Notes: generated from the letters alone by a model not told the origin. Positions 1 to 54,652 are shown, counted from the stretch's first letter. The stretch is 64,000 nt of DNA from Lichenostomus cassidix (GCA_008360975.2 CM039199.1:62001-126000), one strand, 5' to 3'. Program-made: numbers and translations.

Positions 1-42610
<42,610 letters not shown>

Positions 42611-42643
42611 ACCTCAATATCGAATAAGAACCTCAAATGAAAG

Positions 42644-42649
42644 AATAAA
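42644..42649 (+). terminator. Polyadenylation signal candidate 1 (AATAAA)
   Basis: First of overlapping AATAAA copies (AATAAATAAATAAAT) 34 bp after the stop codon. It could give a very short 3' UTR. Confidence 0.45.
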
Positions 42650-42755
42650 TAAATAAATGTAATTTATGTAAAAAGTGTATATTCCAATATGTATCGATGC
42701 CTTTTAGTTTTTCCAATGATTTTTACACTATATTCCTGCCATCAAGGCCTTTTTA

Positions 42756-42761
42756 AATAAA
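42756..42761 (+). terminator. Polyadenylation signal candidate 2 (AATAAA)
   Basis: Canonical AATAAA about 150 bp after the stop codon, followed within 20-30 bp by a GT-containing stretch. I favour it as the main GTF2IRD1 polyadenylation signal. Confidence 0.65.
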
Positions 42762-42780
42762 AACAAAAAGTGTTGCCTTG

Positions 42781-43345
42781 CTCTTAAAAGTACTTATTTT
42801 ATTACATATAGTATTGAAAAGTAACATTTATAGGTAAGAATAAGGGCAGAAGGGCACCCCTGGACAGACCTTATTGGGCTTTTACTGCTCAGTAAATCCT
42901 TAGTGTCACCAGTGCTTGAAGCCAAGAGGTCTGAAGCGTTTTAATGCTTCATTTAATTTAGCTCAAAGGTGTAAATATGTACAGAGCTGCTGGAGGAGTG
43001 GTACCAAAGTGCAGTGGTGACAAGAGGAGGGAACCAGCCCTCCCAACCATCAGGCACCTTCACCCATGAGTTCTATTGGCTCTAGAGCTAAAGTGATTAA
43101 GGGGGAAGGAGGTTTCAGACTCCCCAAGAGGTGAGATCCCCCCAGCTCCTCCCGTGTCAAGCCTTCTGCCATCCAAGACTTGGAAAGGCAGAGAAGCATT
43201 AGATTGCATGCATTTAACTGGCATCTGAACCAGGAAAAAATTTTCAGCCAGTGAAGTCCTTCACAATTTATGGTTTTATGGTTGTCATTCTATGGTTCTG
43301 TGATTTTATAGGAGGCTTTGATGCCTTTTGGGGGAGGAAGCTCCC
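42781..43345. other. Intergenic sequence after GTF2IRD1
   Basis: About 560 bp with no recognised gene, RNA or repeat. It may include a longer GTF2IRD1 3' UTR form. Confidence 0.5.
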
Positions 43346-43720
43346 ACAATAGAATCGTGAAATTTCTTAATTTGGAAAAGATTTGTAAGATTGAGTCCAG
43401 CCATCAACCCATCACTGCCATGTTCACCACTACACCATATCCCTAAGGACCACATCCACATATTTTTTGAATGGCGGTAGGGTGATGGTGATGCTTGCTT
43501 TCCTGGGCAGTTTATTTCAAAGCCTGACCTCCCTTTTGTTTAAGACATTTTCCCTAATACCAAATCTAAACATCCCCTGGCAAAACTTGAGGCCATTTCC
43601 TCTTGTTCTATTACTTGTTACCTGCGAGAAGAGACCACCACCTGCCTGGCTACAGCATCCTTTCAGGTAGGTATAAGCAAGAAGGTCCCTCCTGAGCCTC
43701 CTGTTCTGCAGACTGATCCT
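43346..43720 (-). mobile_element. CR1 LINE fragment, antisense
   Basis: The + strand starts ATAGAATCGTGAAATTTCTT, then AGTCCAGCCATCAACCCATC and CCATATCCCTAAGGACCACA, then CTTGTTCTATTACTTGTTAC. These are CR1 landmarks in reverse, of an older subfamily. Confidence 0.85.
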
Positions 43721-45745
43721 GCCGATGCTACACAGGTTCCATAACACTGGACCACAGCAAGTGTCAATGCTGTGCATCCAGGGATGCCTCTGGAGTCCTC
43801 CATGTATCCTGGGCTGCTTTTCCCCATATAATAAACAAACCAATACATTGAAGGATATAATTTGAATTTCCTGCCCTTATATTTCCATTCCATTCCTGGA
43901 GTTTGGCAGCAGAAGCAAATGGCCCCGACTGCTATTACTTCCACTGATTGTGTTTAACTGGTGCTTTGTGCCCACTGACAGCTGTGCATGGGTGAGTCAC
44001 AGTGGGAACTAATGTCAGTGTAAGAAACCAAGGAGAAAAATCCTGGCTTGTGTGTAGGTAAATGCAGCCCAGCATGAGCCACCAGTGAAGCAAGAGTGCT
44101 GGGGCTTCTAGCTTTGGAGTCATTCTAAGCAGTGATACATGGCATCACTGTGAGGTGACCATTGCTAGGTGTCCCTCCAAGACTACAGGATGGGTCGCAG
44201 GCTTGTCACATGAAACCTGCCCCAACAGCAGTGGCTGTGGTCTGCCAGTGGGTAGATGGTGGCAGACACAGGATCAAAGTCACTACTGACCGTTTTACTG
44301 AGTAGAATCTGCTGCTTTATTTGTTTTACATGTTTTCAGTCTGCTTGAGTCTGTATCTCTTCAGACCATGAGAAGGCTTTTGACAGTGGATAGAAGTGTT
44401 ATTTGATGGTGAGTAGTCATAAATCAAGGTAGCTGCAGTTTCCTGAGTCTGTACTTTAATTTTCTCTGGACATAGATGTAAATGATGACATGAGATAACA
44501 AAATCCCAAGCAAATGTAGGATATGGCACAAAAGTGGCAAAGTCTGTATCAGTGACCCCAATTGGAAATACAATTTAACATCTGAGGAGTTGGCATCAAA
44601 ATCTGAGTCTTTCTGCAGCATCAAACCTGTAGCATCTCCAATTAGGAAACATGATTTAGAGATAAAAAGTCAATTTTTTCTTCCCAAATGTCTGAAAGGG
44701 GCTTGTTCACAGGTCATACCTCACCAAGTAGACATAAGATGTCACACTTACTATTTTTTTTTCTTTTTTGTGTAAAGAACATAGAATTCAGATGCCATAA
44801 CACTGAAGGTATTGGCATGGCTTAGTAATGATGGGGATGTTTGAGCCTGCCTATCCCAGCATCCCTCAAGCATGCTGATGGAGGCTCTGGCAGGGTGGGG
44901 GGCTGGAGTACTGCTCCCACATGGGCCCTGATGATGCTGCCAAAAGGCAGAGGTGAATGGAGGAAATGGTGTTAAATTAGGGCATAGGAGCTGTGCTGGG
45001 GTCTAATGATTTGCTTCAGATAGCTGAATGTAATCTTAAACGCTGTAAATTATGGGGGGGTATGGAAACTGAGCAAGGAGACTCTTACACTCCACCAGCA
45101 TCCCCAGCTCAGAGCCTTGATGAGCAAGACGGGGCAGGGGAAGGCTGGCTGTGCCACTATGCCATGGGCTGAGTCAAAACACTGGGCTCAGGTTTTCTTC
45201 CCTAAGTTTGCTGATCCATGATATGGAGTTCTGCATGCCCCTGAGCCCCACTCACTAAGGCACAGCTTGTGCCCTGCGCCATCTGCTTAGCTGGGAAGCT
45301 CTGCATCCACTAAGCACCTCCAGGGCCCTCCAGGTGGTTTTTGAGGCTACTGGGTTCTGGTAATAGATATATTTTGAGCAGCGAATAGCAGTAATTCCTG
45401 CTGCAATTTTGAAGAGTTTCAGGGCCACAACATCCACCTTCCATATTCTGCAGCTGGGGTGGGAAACTCCTGCCCTGGTGCCTGTGACTGCTTGTTTTTG
45501 GAAATGATACAACTTTCTTAACTAACTTTGCTAACTTAACTTTAGTTGTTTTAATTAATTGCAAGCAGTGCCCACTTTTAGCCATCACTAATTAAGTTTC
45601 TTCACAAGCTTTTATTGTTACTTTGATCATTAAATCACTGAAACCTTAAGTTTGCTCAAACTAACCCTGACAAGCTTTAATAAATAAAGCCAACGAGAGT
45701 TGAAGATTGGACATCTGAGATCTTAAATTTATGACCCTTCTAGGA
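43721..45745. other. Intergenic, nothing recognised
   Basis: Two kilobases of AT-leaning unique sequence with no convincing open frame, RNA or mobile element. Confidence 0.5.
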
Positions 45746-46139
45746 TGTTGGAGTAACCAGAAGATACAGAGGAGATTAAGCCTCGAAAGTTGCAGACACC
45801 CACCCACCCCCCAATCTGAGAAAAAGGTGATGAGAGGACTAAAGAATGTGGATCAAATTAGCATGAAGAGTGAGAAACCAATAACCAATAGAGAAGAGAA
45901 TGCTAATTAATGAAGAGAATTATGTAACTTAGAACCCATGAACATTAATTTCTTTGTTTGCTAAAAATATATAAATAAGTGAAAAGGTTTTGTATTGGCA
46001 TCTGTGTGGAGGCTGAAACTTTGTCAACCACACACACACCTCTGGGCCAAGAATTAAGTAATGCCTTACTCTCTAACACTAAAATGACAGTGTTAGAGAG
46101 TCTTATTTATCCCAATGATTTTGGAGGATTTTGGTATCA
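45746..46139 (+). mobile_element. Probable 5' LTR of the + strand gammaretrovirus-like ERV
   Basis: Starts TGTTGGAGTAACC and ends TTTTGGTATCA. The internal segment GAATTAAGTAATGCCTTACTC then TCTAACACTAAAATG resembles the R/U5 part of the three related LTRs at 48669, 50370 and 58032. It is shorter (394 bp against about 570-620), so part of U3 seems deleted. A possible tRNA-Arg-like primer site, GCGACCCCTGATGGGAC, follows at about 46,148. Boundaries are inferred. Confidence 0.5.
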
Positions 46140-46598
46140 ATTTACTTGCGACCCCTGATGGGACAATGCTTTTGATGCTTCACGGATTTACAGGATGGAG
46201 GACTCCAGTGCACATCTAAGACTTTTTCAGGGAAATCTTTCAATCCTATAATCCACTGAATTGAAGGCAAAACCTCTGAGTTTCTTTAAGGCATTATTAC
46301 TGAGGGTATAAAATTATATCTAACCATAAGCTACAGTAGAGAAGCTCCCCAGAAACTGAGCTCTATAATACAATTGTGTTATAAAAGTGATAATATGATA
46401 TAATTAGTTTTTCTCTATTAAAAGTGGTGAGTATCAAAAGAGGATTCAAGTCTCCGGCTAATCAGAAAATTTTACTTTTAAGGGAGTGCAAGCCCCCAGC
46501 TAACTGGAAAACTGTAAGTGGTTAACAGAAGAAATGCAGGGCTCAGAGGTTTTTGTAACTGTGCTGGCTAGTGTAAGATCGTGCGCTAGCTAACACAG

Positions 46599-47986
46599 TG
46601 TGGTAGTTTTGATTAGCTCAAAACATCAGTAAAGTATTTTTTAACATCTAAGAAAAATTTGAACCCCTCAGAAGCTGTTGTAGTAAGCCTGGAGAAGTGT
46701 CTGAGGGGTGGGGACTGGCACAAAGATAGCTCCTGTGTGTCCTGAGTAAAAGTTCTAGAAGTTTTTACATCAAGTCCAGCAGAGCCAATCTCTGATGGCT
46801 CTGAAAGTGATAGACATGCTGCCAGCCAAGTTTGAACCAATTAGAAGTGCTAGTTACACCTCTGTGTAAACATATTTAAGAAGAAATCGAAACAAGGCAA
46901 GCACGAACTTCTTTGTAGTTAGAAATAGAAGAAGTGGAAGTAAAAATATGCAGAGGGAAAACAGCATGGAGATGCCAAAGTCAGTAAAGAAAGTGGGGGA
47001 GGAGGTGCTCCGGTGCTCCAGGCACTGGAGCTGAAAACCCTCTGCTAGCTGTGGTGAAGGCCATGGGGGGGCAGGAGGTTCCCCTGCAGCCTATGGTGTC
47101 CACAAAGATGCAAAAATCCACCCATAGCCCACGCCAGAGGAGCAGGTAGATGCCTGGAGAAAGCTGTGATCCAGTTTGAAGTCTCATCAAAAGAGTTAAA
47201 GCCACAAAGCCTTGCAAGAGAGAGAAAGGCCTTGCTCCTAAGATGGAAGCAGCATGGCCTCGGCTCAGGAGAGTCTGCACCTTATGGACAAGAAGACTCA
47301 TGTTGCAGCAGAATTCAGGCGGGATGTTGCTCCTGAAATTAGACCCACACCAAAGAAGTTTCCAGAAGTCTGTATCTCATGAGAGGGACCCCTGGCTAAG
47401 TAGAGAACCCCTCTCCCTGATTGAGTTGACCAGAGAACCCCTCTCACCCTGCCCCCTGTCTGTGTTGCTGGTTTAGAAAGAGAGAAGTGGGGTGAGTGCA
47501 GAGACTGCTTCTTAAGAAGGTGGGGGGTGAGAGCAGAAAAACTGTCTAGAGAAAGAGAGAAATAAGTAGAGATAAACAGTATTTGTAGTAGAAGAATTGT
47601 AGTGATAAATAGATTTATAGACCTGCTCTGTAAACTGAGAAAATACTCCATACCCTGCCTCCCTACCTGGGCTTGTTGGTTAAAAATAGGAAAGGGGGTG
47701 AATAAAAATAGATTCGTAAGAGAGAGGGAGGAGAGTGAACAAAATAGTGTATGAAAAGTTTATTTTTGCCTTGCATTTTATCCTCCAACTCTGTTAGGTA
47801 ATTAAATCACTTTTTGCAACTTTAAGTTAGAGCCTGTTTGCCCTCTTTCTTTTTCTTCTGTGCGTCCTTCTACCAGTGTCCTATCTCATTTGACTCACGA
47901 GATTAGTGTGTATTTTTACAGTTTTTTTTCCTTGCAGCAAGAAAAAGTCGAAGTACCTGGCGTTTAGTCAGGGTCAAACCCCGACA
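46599..47986 (+). mobile_element. Solo LTR, ~1.4-kb passerine-type family, sense, inserted in ERV leader
   Basis: Runs from TGTGGTAGTTTTG to AACCCCGACA and is flanked by the perfect 5-bp duplication CACAG (46,594-46,598 and 47,987-47,991). Its 47.0-47.2 kb part (GGAGGAGGTGCTCC, CCCCTGCAGCC) is homologous, in the opposite orientation, to the LTRs at 61,697 and 63,277. A 5-bp duplication suits ERVL-like or similar integrases. It interrupts the leader just upstream of the gag remnant. Confidence 0.85.
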
Positions 47987-48668
47987 CACAGGGATGCCCA
48001 GAACACAATTTCAGTCTTGGGAAAGGTTGGAAAAAATTGTAAAAAGTTATAAAAATGTTGTAAAATGTTATTTAAAAAAAAAAGTCATAAGAGGTTTTAA
48101 AAGTATTTTAAAGGTGTAGAAAGCTTTTATGTAAGGTGGTAAATACGGCATAGGACTATCATAATAGCTCCCAGAAGAAGAGATCCCAAAAATCTTCCCT
48201 TGAGTTGTGTTTTAAGCAACTGGAAAAGGCTTGGGAGTGGGGGGGTGTGACCCCCTGACATGAAAACAACCTGTTGAATATTGTTATCTTTGGTGGCTGA
48301 TGTATGAGCTAAACAATCGCAAAAACTGGCCTGTTAATGTGACTGACCATTTTTCAACTAATGCTGTTTTGTAGAAGGAATGGAACGGAGTTGTATGTTG
48401 ATTTTTTTTTTTTTATTTGTGGAATAATCCCGAGTTGTGGAAGGAATATATGCATGTGCTTAGATATCTGATGGTGTTAAAAGGATAAAAAAACACTCAA
48501 AAAGTGTTGTTTTGCCTGTAAGTATAGGTAAGTGTTTTATCAAATACAGGGAGACATGGAGTACATTGATTTATTAGTGTATAAGGGGAGACGGAATCGA
48601 GACAGAAGAACACAGGGGGTACAAAGATAGGGAGTGCATGTGGAATTGGAAGATGAAAGTGACCATGC

Positions 48669-49245
48669 TGTCACCGAAACTGCGGGAAAAACAAACAGCC
48701 TCAAACAACATTTTTAATGTTAGAGAGTCAAGGCATTGCTTTTTTTTCTGGCCCAGGATGTTGTTCTGGCCAGAATGTGCCACAGGAATCATCTCATCCA
48801 CACATAGCCTGGGTGAGCGGAGAATATTCATTCCATGACATAGATTTTACAAGATTTTCCCAAACTTTATGCAGTCAAAATCCATAGAACTTCATTGGTT
48901 TAATGTTCATCGATCTAAAGTTGCATAGCCTTAAGTATTTGTTTTCTTATTGGATCCAGATTTCTTCGCCTCTGACGCTAATTAGGTTCTCACTCCTTGA
49001 TTTGCTTATCAGCCTTTCCCAACCGGGTGTCTCCAGCCTTGCTAGGGGGCAGCTTCTGGGTAGATGTTTGCGGATGGCCGTTATCTTTTGGGCTACTCCC
49101 AATCTGTTGAAATGTCAAAATCATCAGGCCTCGCCTAAAGGAGCAATGTCCTGGAAAGAAACTTCAGTTCCCCTCCCCTGGAGCAAAGGAGAACAAACCT
49201 GATTAAAGTTATATAAAAATTTTTAAACTGGTATGTTTTCCAACA
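48669..49245 (-). mobile_element. Solo LTR (family A), antisense, inside gag remnant
   Basis: The + strand runs TGTCACCGAAACTGCGGG to TATGTTTTCCAACA, so the sense strand starts TGTTGGAAAACATACC and ends GGTGACA. The flanks are ATGC and ATGG, an imperfect 4-bp duplication. Gag-like sequence lies on both sides. About 577 bp, close relative of the copies at 50,370 and 58,032. Confidence 0.85.
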
Positions 49246-50369
49246 ATGGTAGTGAAAAATTTTGGCCCCATAACAGGGTGGACAAAGGAGGGACCTGGAG
49301 GGTTGTAGCAGCTTCGCTGCAGTGGGGCGAAGGCGGTAGCGCTGGGAGGGGTTTAGTCCGAGAGCGGGGACCTAGAAGGATGCCTGTAGAATTGGATACG
49401 TTGTTGCTGGTACTTTGAGTAAATTGTTAAGAGTGTGGAAAAGCGTACAATAATTGGGAGCAAAAGCCTTAGTAGAACAAAGCCCAAAAGCAGGGAGGGG
49501 CACCGCAGAGTAATTACTGGAGGCAGATGCAGCAGACAGAGATCAGTGAGCTCTCTGTAGAAGAGAAAGGCCGCTGAAAGTGGGAATGACTGGGAGACAG
49601 GGACAAAGATGGGGTAATATCCTCGGATGCAGCTGGATAAGAACCACTGTGCAATTTGTTAACAAATGGATTACTGGAAAAGAGAGTGTCCCAAAATAGA
49701 AAAAGGAACCAGTAAAACACAAATGCCAAAGAAAACTGTGGAAATGGTGAATAACATTGAGGACTGAAGGGGACTGGGGAAGGATTTGAAAGATTCCCTA
49801 CCAGATTCCCTAGTTACATTACGGAACAAGGAAATAGAATGTCTTGTGGATACTGGAGCTACTTACTCTGTTTTAAATACCGGTAAAGGACAGATAAGTA
49901 GACAAACAGCCTCAGTCAGTGGTGCGATAGGGCAAAAGGAAAATCAACCCTTCTTTCAATGATTAAAATCCAGAATTGGAAAATGGATGTTAGCCCATCA
50001 ATTTCTTTATATAACTGAATATCTCATAACATTAATGAATTATCATCATTACTAGGAAGAGATGTATTAAGTAAATTAAATGCACAAATTATGTTTGAAA
50101 AAGGAAAAATAAAAGATCTTGGAAGCCCTCGTCGTTACAGAATTCTGAACCTAAAGCAGAAACACTGGAAGAAGTAGGCAGCGCAGTCACCCTGCTGGAA
50201 AGGGCCACTGGAATTTCAGGATGAGCTCAGAAGGCAGAACTTGTAAAGACCATTTTGAAACCAAATGCCAGACCAGTTAGATGTTAACAATACTCTTTGA
50301 AATAGGAGACTAGGAGAGGACTGGAATCATAATAGAAAATTCTCTTGAATGCAAACCTCAAGAGCTCTG

Positions 50370-50941
50370 TGTTGGATAATATACCAGTTTAAAAAATTTT
50401 TAATCAAGGGTTTTGTTCGCCTTTGCCCTAGAGGAAGGGACCTAAAATTCTTTCCAATGCAATGTTACTCTATGAGGAACAGACTCAACAGACTGGGAGT
50501 TGCACAGATGATACGCAAGAGATAACAGCTCTCAACAGTCGTTAACAGACCATCGACTCCTAACAACACTCCTGGCTAGTCGGAGACAGCTGGTTTGGAA
50601 ATAGATAAATAGGAAAGAAGACTTTAATTAACATTGAAGGCAAAGAAATATGGATCCAATAGGAAACCAAATACTAAAAACTACACTGCTTGGGACCAAT
50701 GAACAGTGACCCAGTACAATTCTATGAGTTTTGACTGTATAAAATATCTGAAAAATCTAGTAAAAGCCATGTGTCATGGAATGAATATTCTCTGCCCACC
50801 CAGGCTATGTGTGGATGAGATGATTCCTGTAGCACATCCTGCCCAGAACAACATCTTGGCCAGAAATAAAGTAATGTCTTGACTCTCTAACATTAAAAAT
50901 GTTGTTTGAGGGTGTTTGTTTTTCCCGCAGTTTCAATGACA
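50370..50941 (+). mobile_element. Solo LTR (family A), sense, inside pol remnant
   Basis: Runs TGTTGGATAATATACCAG to CAGTTTCAATGACA, with AATAAA inside (CCAGAAATAAAG). Flanked by a perfect 4-bp duplication TCTG (50,366-50,369 and 50,942-50,945), the size expected for gammaretroviral integrases. It separates protease/RT-start sequence from later pol sequence. Confidence 0.88.
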
Positions 50942-51021
50942 TCTGTGAGCAATACAAAAAGAAGTATCAGGAATCAGGCTTATGAGAACTTTGTGCTGCA
51001 AAATTAGACAAAGGCAAGGTC

Positions 51022-51288
51022 ATGCCGGTGGCTGAATCTCAAGTTCCAAGTGTCTGGCTGTGGGCCGTTCTGCTACTGAGTGAGTTTGTCCTGCGGCCAA
51101 CGGACTGGTGCAGCAAACAACAGGCCTGGGCCTGCTCAGGTGAACTGTTATGTAGAAAGGCTTTGCCTCAGAACTGGAACGGTACTTGCGCTTTAGATTT
51201 ACTATTTCACAAGGACAAAGGAGTTCTGGCCAAGAAAGAAAAGAGACTGTCTGTCAAACTCCTGAGCCCCCTGCTAAATGAGAACTGA
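51022..51288 (+). pseudogene. Possible env-like fragment within pol remnant (tentative)
   Basis: An 88-codon open frame with a hydrophobic stretch (VWLWAVLLLSEFVL), then a Cys-rich part with a TCAL motif. This loosely recalls retroviral envelope rather than polymerase. Its place between protease and RNase H would be out of order. It may equally be diverged RT sequence; not resolved. Confidence 0.25.
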
Positions 51289-52008
51289 GCCAGAATGCAA
51301 GAAAGCCTTTCAGGAATTGTAACATGATTCAATGACTGCTCCAGCACTGGGACTGTTGGCCTTAGAGTAAGCTTTTAAACTGTTTGTATATGAAAGGTCC
51401 CATGTGACACTGGGGGCGTTGACACAATGACTGGGACCCAGGAAGAGCCGACCTGCCTTAGGGCAGCAGTGGCAACAGCCCTAATCCAGGAAGCAAGAAG
51501 ATTAACCCTGGGATAGCAATTGACTGGTTTTGTCAGTCATAGCAATGTTGGAACAAAAAGGAGGCCACTGGTTATCATGAAGCAGGATGTTAAAACACCA
51601 AACAATATTGTCAGAACAAGATGATGTGCAGTTAAAAGTAACTAACCTTCTGAATGAAGCAGTGCTCTTAACAGCTGACCTGGGAAAAAGGGGAACTGCT
51701 CCATGACTGCAGACCATTGAACAGGTGTACTCCAATTGAGATGACCTATAGGATGCTCCCTTGGAAGAAATGGATTGGGAACTCTTTGTGGATGAGAGCA
51801 GCTTTGTGAAAAATGGAATCTGAAAAGCTGGGAATGTGGTGGTAACTCAGCACAAGGTAATAGAGGCCAAAGTTCTGCTCCCCAACATGATGGCTCAGAA
51901 AGCAGAACTGATTGCATTTGATGACAGCATTACGTCTCTCACAGGATAAGACTGTAATTATATGGACTGAATCAAAATTTTCTTTTGGTGTGGTCCACAT
52001 GAATCCAT

Positions 52009-52293
52009 GTGGAAAGAGAGAGAACTTCTCAGGGGTCTCCTGTGAAACATAGACAACTAATACAGAGATTGTTAAGAGGGGGACAGCTGCCTCAAAAGGT
52101 GGCAATAATGCATTGTAAAGCTCATCAATTCAGAGAGACACCAGTAAATATTGGAAATACCCTGGCTGACAAAGTGGCCAAGGAGGCTGCTGGTTGGGAC
52201 ATCCTGTTGTTCTCACCCAAGAAATACCAGGATTTGGACAAAGAAGCTGCTAATTATCAGACTGAAGATGAGAAATTGGCAAAAATTTGTTAG
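52009..52293 (+). pseudogene. RNase H C-terminal fragment of the + strand ERV pol
   Basis: A 94-codon open stretch with the HCKAHQF and N-x-LADK-x-AKEAA motifs typical of the C-terminal part of gammaretroviral RNase H. It is the best-preserved coding piece of this remnant. A linked WELFVDESS block lies upstream at about 51,775, out of frame. Confidence 0.85.
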
Positions 52294-52299
52294 ATGCTG

Positions 52300-52920
52300 A
52301 AAAGATCCTGAAGGATGGTGAAATACACCCAGCAAACACATAATAATTCCCCAGCACCTTATGAGGAAAATTGCAGAGAAACAACAGAAGGTAAGTCACT
52401 GGGGAATAGGATCTATGGCAGAAGTATTGAAACCACAAGTTTTGAGCATATGAATGACTGATATCATAAAAGCATTGTTAAAAAGTGCCAAACCTGTTTA
52501 AAGAAGAGGCACATTAAATTAGACAGCCTACACTTGGAACTGCATCTAGAAAGGAAATTGTCCAGGAGACTGTTGACAAATAGACTTTGCAGAGCTTCCT
52601 CCACAAAACAGGTACCAGTAGATACTTTTTCGGGATGGCCAGATTTTTTTCCTTGTTGCACCAACAAAACTGGCAAGGTGGTAATGATTTTGTTGAAAGA
52701 AATTATCCTGATATTTGGACTACCAGTGGGAATGTCATAAGACAGAGGTTCACACTTCATTGCAGAAATAAGGCAAAGCCCAGGTAAAACAGTAGGGTTG
52801 AAATGAGACTTGCATACTCTGTGAAGACCTAAGTCAAGCAGGAAAATAGAAGGAATTAATCAAAGCTTAAGAGTAACATTGTGACCCAGGAATTCTGACC
52901 CACTGTGGAAAAATGACAGA
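52300..52920 (+). pseudogene. Integrase fragment of the + strand ERV pol
   Basis: Shows the CQTCLKKR zinc-domain tail near 52,487 and the first catalytic Asp in VDTFSGWPD (Asp codon 52,621-52,623). A second catalytic region, DRGSHF, lies at about 52,741 just after an in-frame stop. Several stops and frame changes; no intact domain. Confidence 0.8.
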
Positions 52921-52950
52921 TTGCACTTTATTACTGGTTTCCCTCAGCTG

Positions 52951-53570
52951 TAATTCTCACAGCTTCCCTAATCTTGATCCTGCAGTGGCAGAGTATTTCT
53001 GCATGTGGGTTTTGTGTATAATGTGATTATCTGCTGAATGGAAGCCACTCCATTACAATTAGATGAGTAAAGATGCAGATCTTAACACTTGAGCCGTATT
53101 TCTCTTTTATTACTTTTCAAAGTTTTTGGTGTTTTGGAAGGGGTGGGGGTGGTTTTTATATGTTTACAAATCCAATAACAATCCTCATTAAGAGCTGCAA
53201 AACATGAAGCCATTTTGATCCCATGCAGATGGCAACTAAATGAAGTTTAATTAAAGAATGAGAGCTTGGATTCAAATAATTTTTTAAAAATATAGTGCAC
53301 CAAGATGCTAGAGAACAGCATAAACAGCATCTGTGCATTTATTCAGAAGGCTGAATGCATTTTTGAGGATTTCCTTTGCAAAGCCTTCCAGAGCAATCCC
53401 AGGTTGTAGAATGCAGCTTGATAGGCAGCATGGCTAGAGGGTGCCTCCTCTGGCATGGCCAGAGGGTGCCTCCAGGATCTTCCTTCCCCTGACACTAGGG
53501 AAGGGCTGGGAAAGTAATAATGCAGTCAAGAGCGAGGTCTTGCTTCCTTCTTTGGGTGGGTTTTTTCCTT
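52951..53570. other. Interval between ERV remnant and compact LTR element
   Basis: About 620 bp of AT-rich sequence with no recognised gene or repeat. Includes a short duplicated phrase GGCATGGCCAGAGGGTGCCTCC near 53,430-53,475. Confidence 0.5.
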
Positions 53571-53576
53571 GATGTT
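53571..53576. repeat. 6-bp target-site duplication, left copy (GATGTT)
   Basis: GATGTT immediately before the TGCAGCAG terminus of the left LTR. The identical GATGTT follows the right LTR at 55,870-55,875. Confidence 0.9.
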
Positions 53577-53970
53577 TGCAGCAGTGCAAAACCTGAGGGC
53601 AGCCCCCCCTGCTGCGGGGGAGGGCTGCTCCAGAACCGGAACACGCAGGATGGTCATTCCATGGCCACGAGCTGTGGGGCTGGTGAGACGCGGTTCTTGT
53701 AGAAGCGTTGCAGGTTTAGAAAGGCAGCTGTTTGGTTCCTGGTCTGCATGGTGTTTTTATTGAGGAAAACAGGGGAGGAATGGGGAGACTGGGGAGGGGG
53801 AAGGGAAGGCAAGGGAGGGTGCAGGTTCCATATGAGCCCAGAACCAAAGAGGCTGTTCCGGATCTTGCTGGGGATTTTATCTCTAGGGATGGGGGGCGGT
53901 CCTGACTCACATCCAGTCAGAAGGGGTCAGGGGGGCGGGGTCAGGGACAGGCAGGACACACGTTACAACA
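53577..53970 (-). repeat. 3' LTR of the compact non-autonomous element
   Basis: 394 bp. On the minus strand it starts TGTTGTAACGTGTG and ends TTTTGCACTGCTGCA. The minus strand carries AATAAA (CTCAATAAAAACACC). Nearly identical to the right LTR at 55,473-55,869: I count roughly ten differences, mostly in a C/G-run near the 3' end. Confidence 0.93.
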
Positions 53971-53992
53971 AATCCACTTTTTCTCTTATACA
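53971..53992 (-). promoter_or_regulatory. Polypurine-tract candidate
   Basis: The minus strand reads AAGAGAAAAAGTGGATT directly before the LTR start TGTTGT. This is the position and composition expected of a plus-strand primer. Confidence 0.6.
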
Positions 53993-54652
53993 AAAGGAAA
54001 AAAAAATTTTCTAGTTCAGAGTCTTTTGGAGCTGGTAGAAATTTCTTCAGTAGGGCTGGAGTTGAAGCTGGTTGGCTGAAATCAGGTGTCTTGCTGCTCT
54101 GCTGTGCGACGGGGCTGTGCTGTCTGCTGTGCCCCCCCCAGCTTGGACGTGCAGGGAGAGGGGCAGAGCTTACACACAGCCGGAAAGACACAGGGATTTT
54201 GGGAGAAGCAAATTTTTAGAGAGCATGGTAGAGGAGCTATTTGGGGAAGAAGAGGGTAGGAAAAAAGGGGGTGAGGAGTGATTTTTTAAGGGTGATGGTA
54301 CAAGGGGGGAACTGGCAAGGCGCCTGAGAGAATCAGTAGCAACTCAGCGTCTTTTTTGACGGGATGCAGCCTTGTTAGTTACCTCCTTATCAGAATGGGA
54401 GGGAAGAAGGGACATGGGAAGGAGGAAAGGTATTAATAGGGGTAAACAAAACATACTGTAACTCGAAAAAGGGTTTTAACTAAAGAAAATACCTTTCTTT
54501 TTTGAGGATTGGGCAGAGAGGGCCTTTTCCGGAAGCCCTCTCTAGCCCAATTCTCAAAATGCAACACTTGTTAATCTGTCTAAGGTTAAAATAAAAAAGA
54601 ATGAGCTGGGTTTTAAAACAGAGCCCTACACCCTGCCGTGTTCTATGACTCA

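Larger units (their letters stand above)
42611..42780 (+). other. GTF2IRD1: GTF2IRD1 3' UTR (short form)
   Basis: AT-rich sequence directly after the stop codon. The inferred end is shortly after the AATAAA at 42756, with a T/G-containing stretch (AAAAAGTGTTGCCTTG) downstream. The exact cleavage site is not visible. Confidence 0.7.
46140..52950 (+). pseudogene. Gammaretrovirus-like ERV internal region (gag-pol), decayed and interrupted
   Basis: Old retroviral gag-pol remnant, not functional. A gag matrix-like segment lies at about 47,992-48,490 (LELCFKQLEKA, QLMLFCRR). A nucleocapsid zinc knuckle at 49,648-49,689 has His replaced by Tyr and a stop inside. Protease DTG is at 49,849-49,857. 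RT thumb/connection-like sequence begins near 51,290, RNase H runs about 51,765-52,290 and integrase about 52,290-52,920. Stops and frameshifts break every part. Three LTRs are inserted (46,599, 48,669 and 50,370). No 3' LTR is found, so the right end is truncated. Confidence 0.8.
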
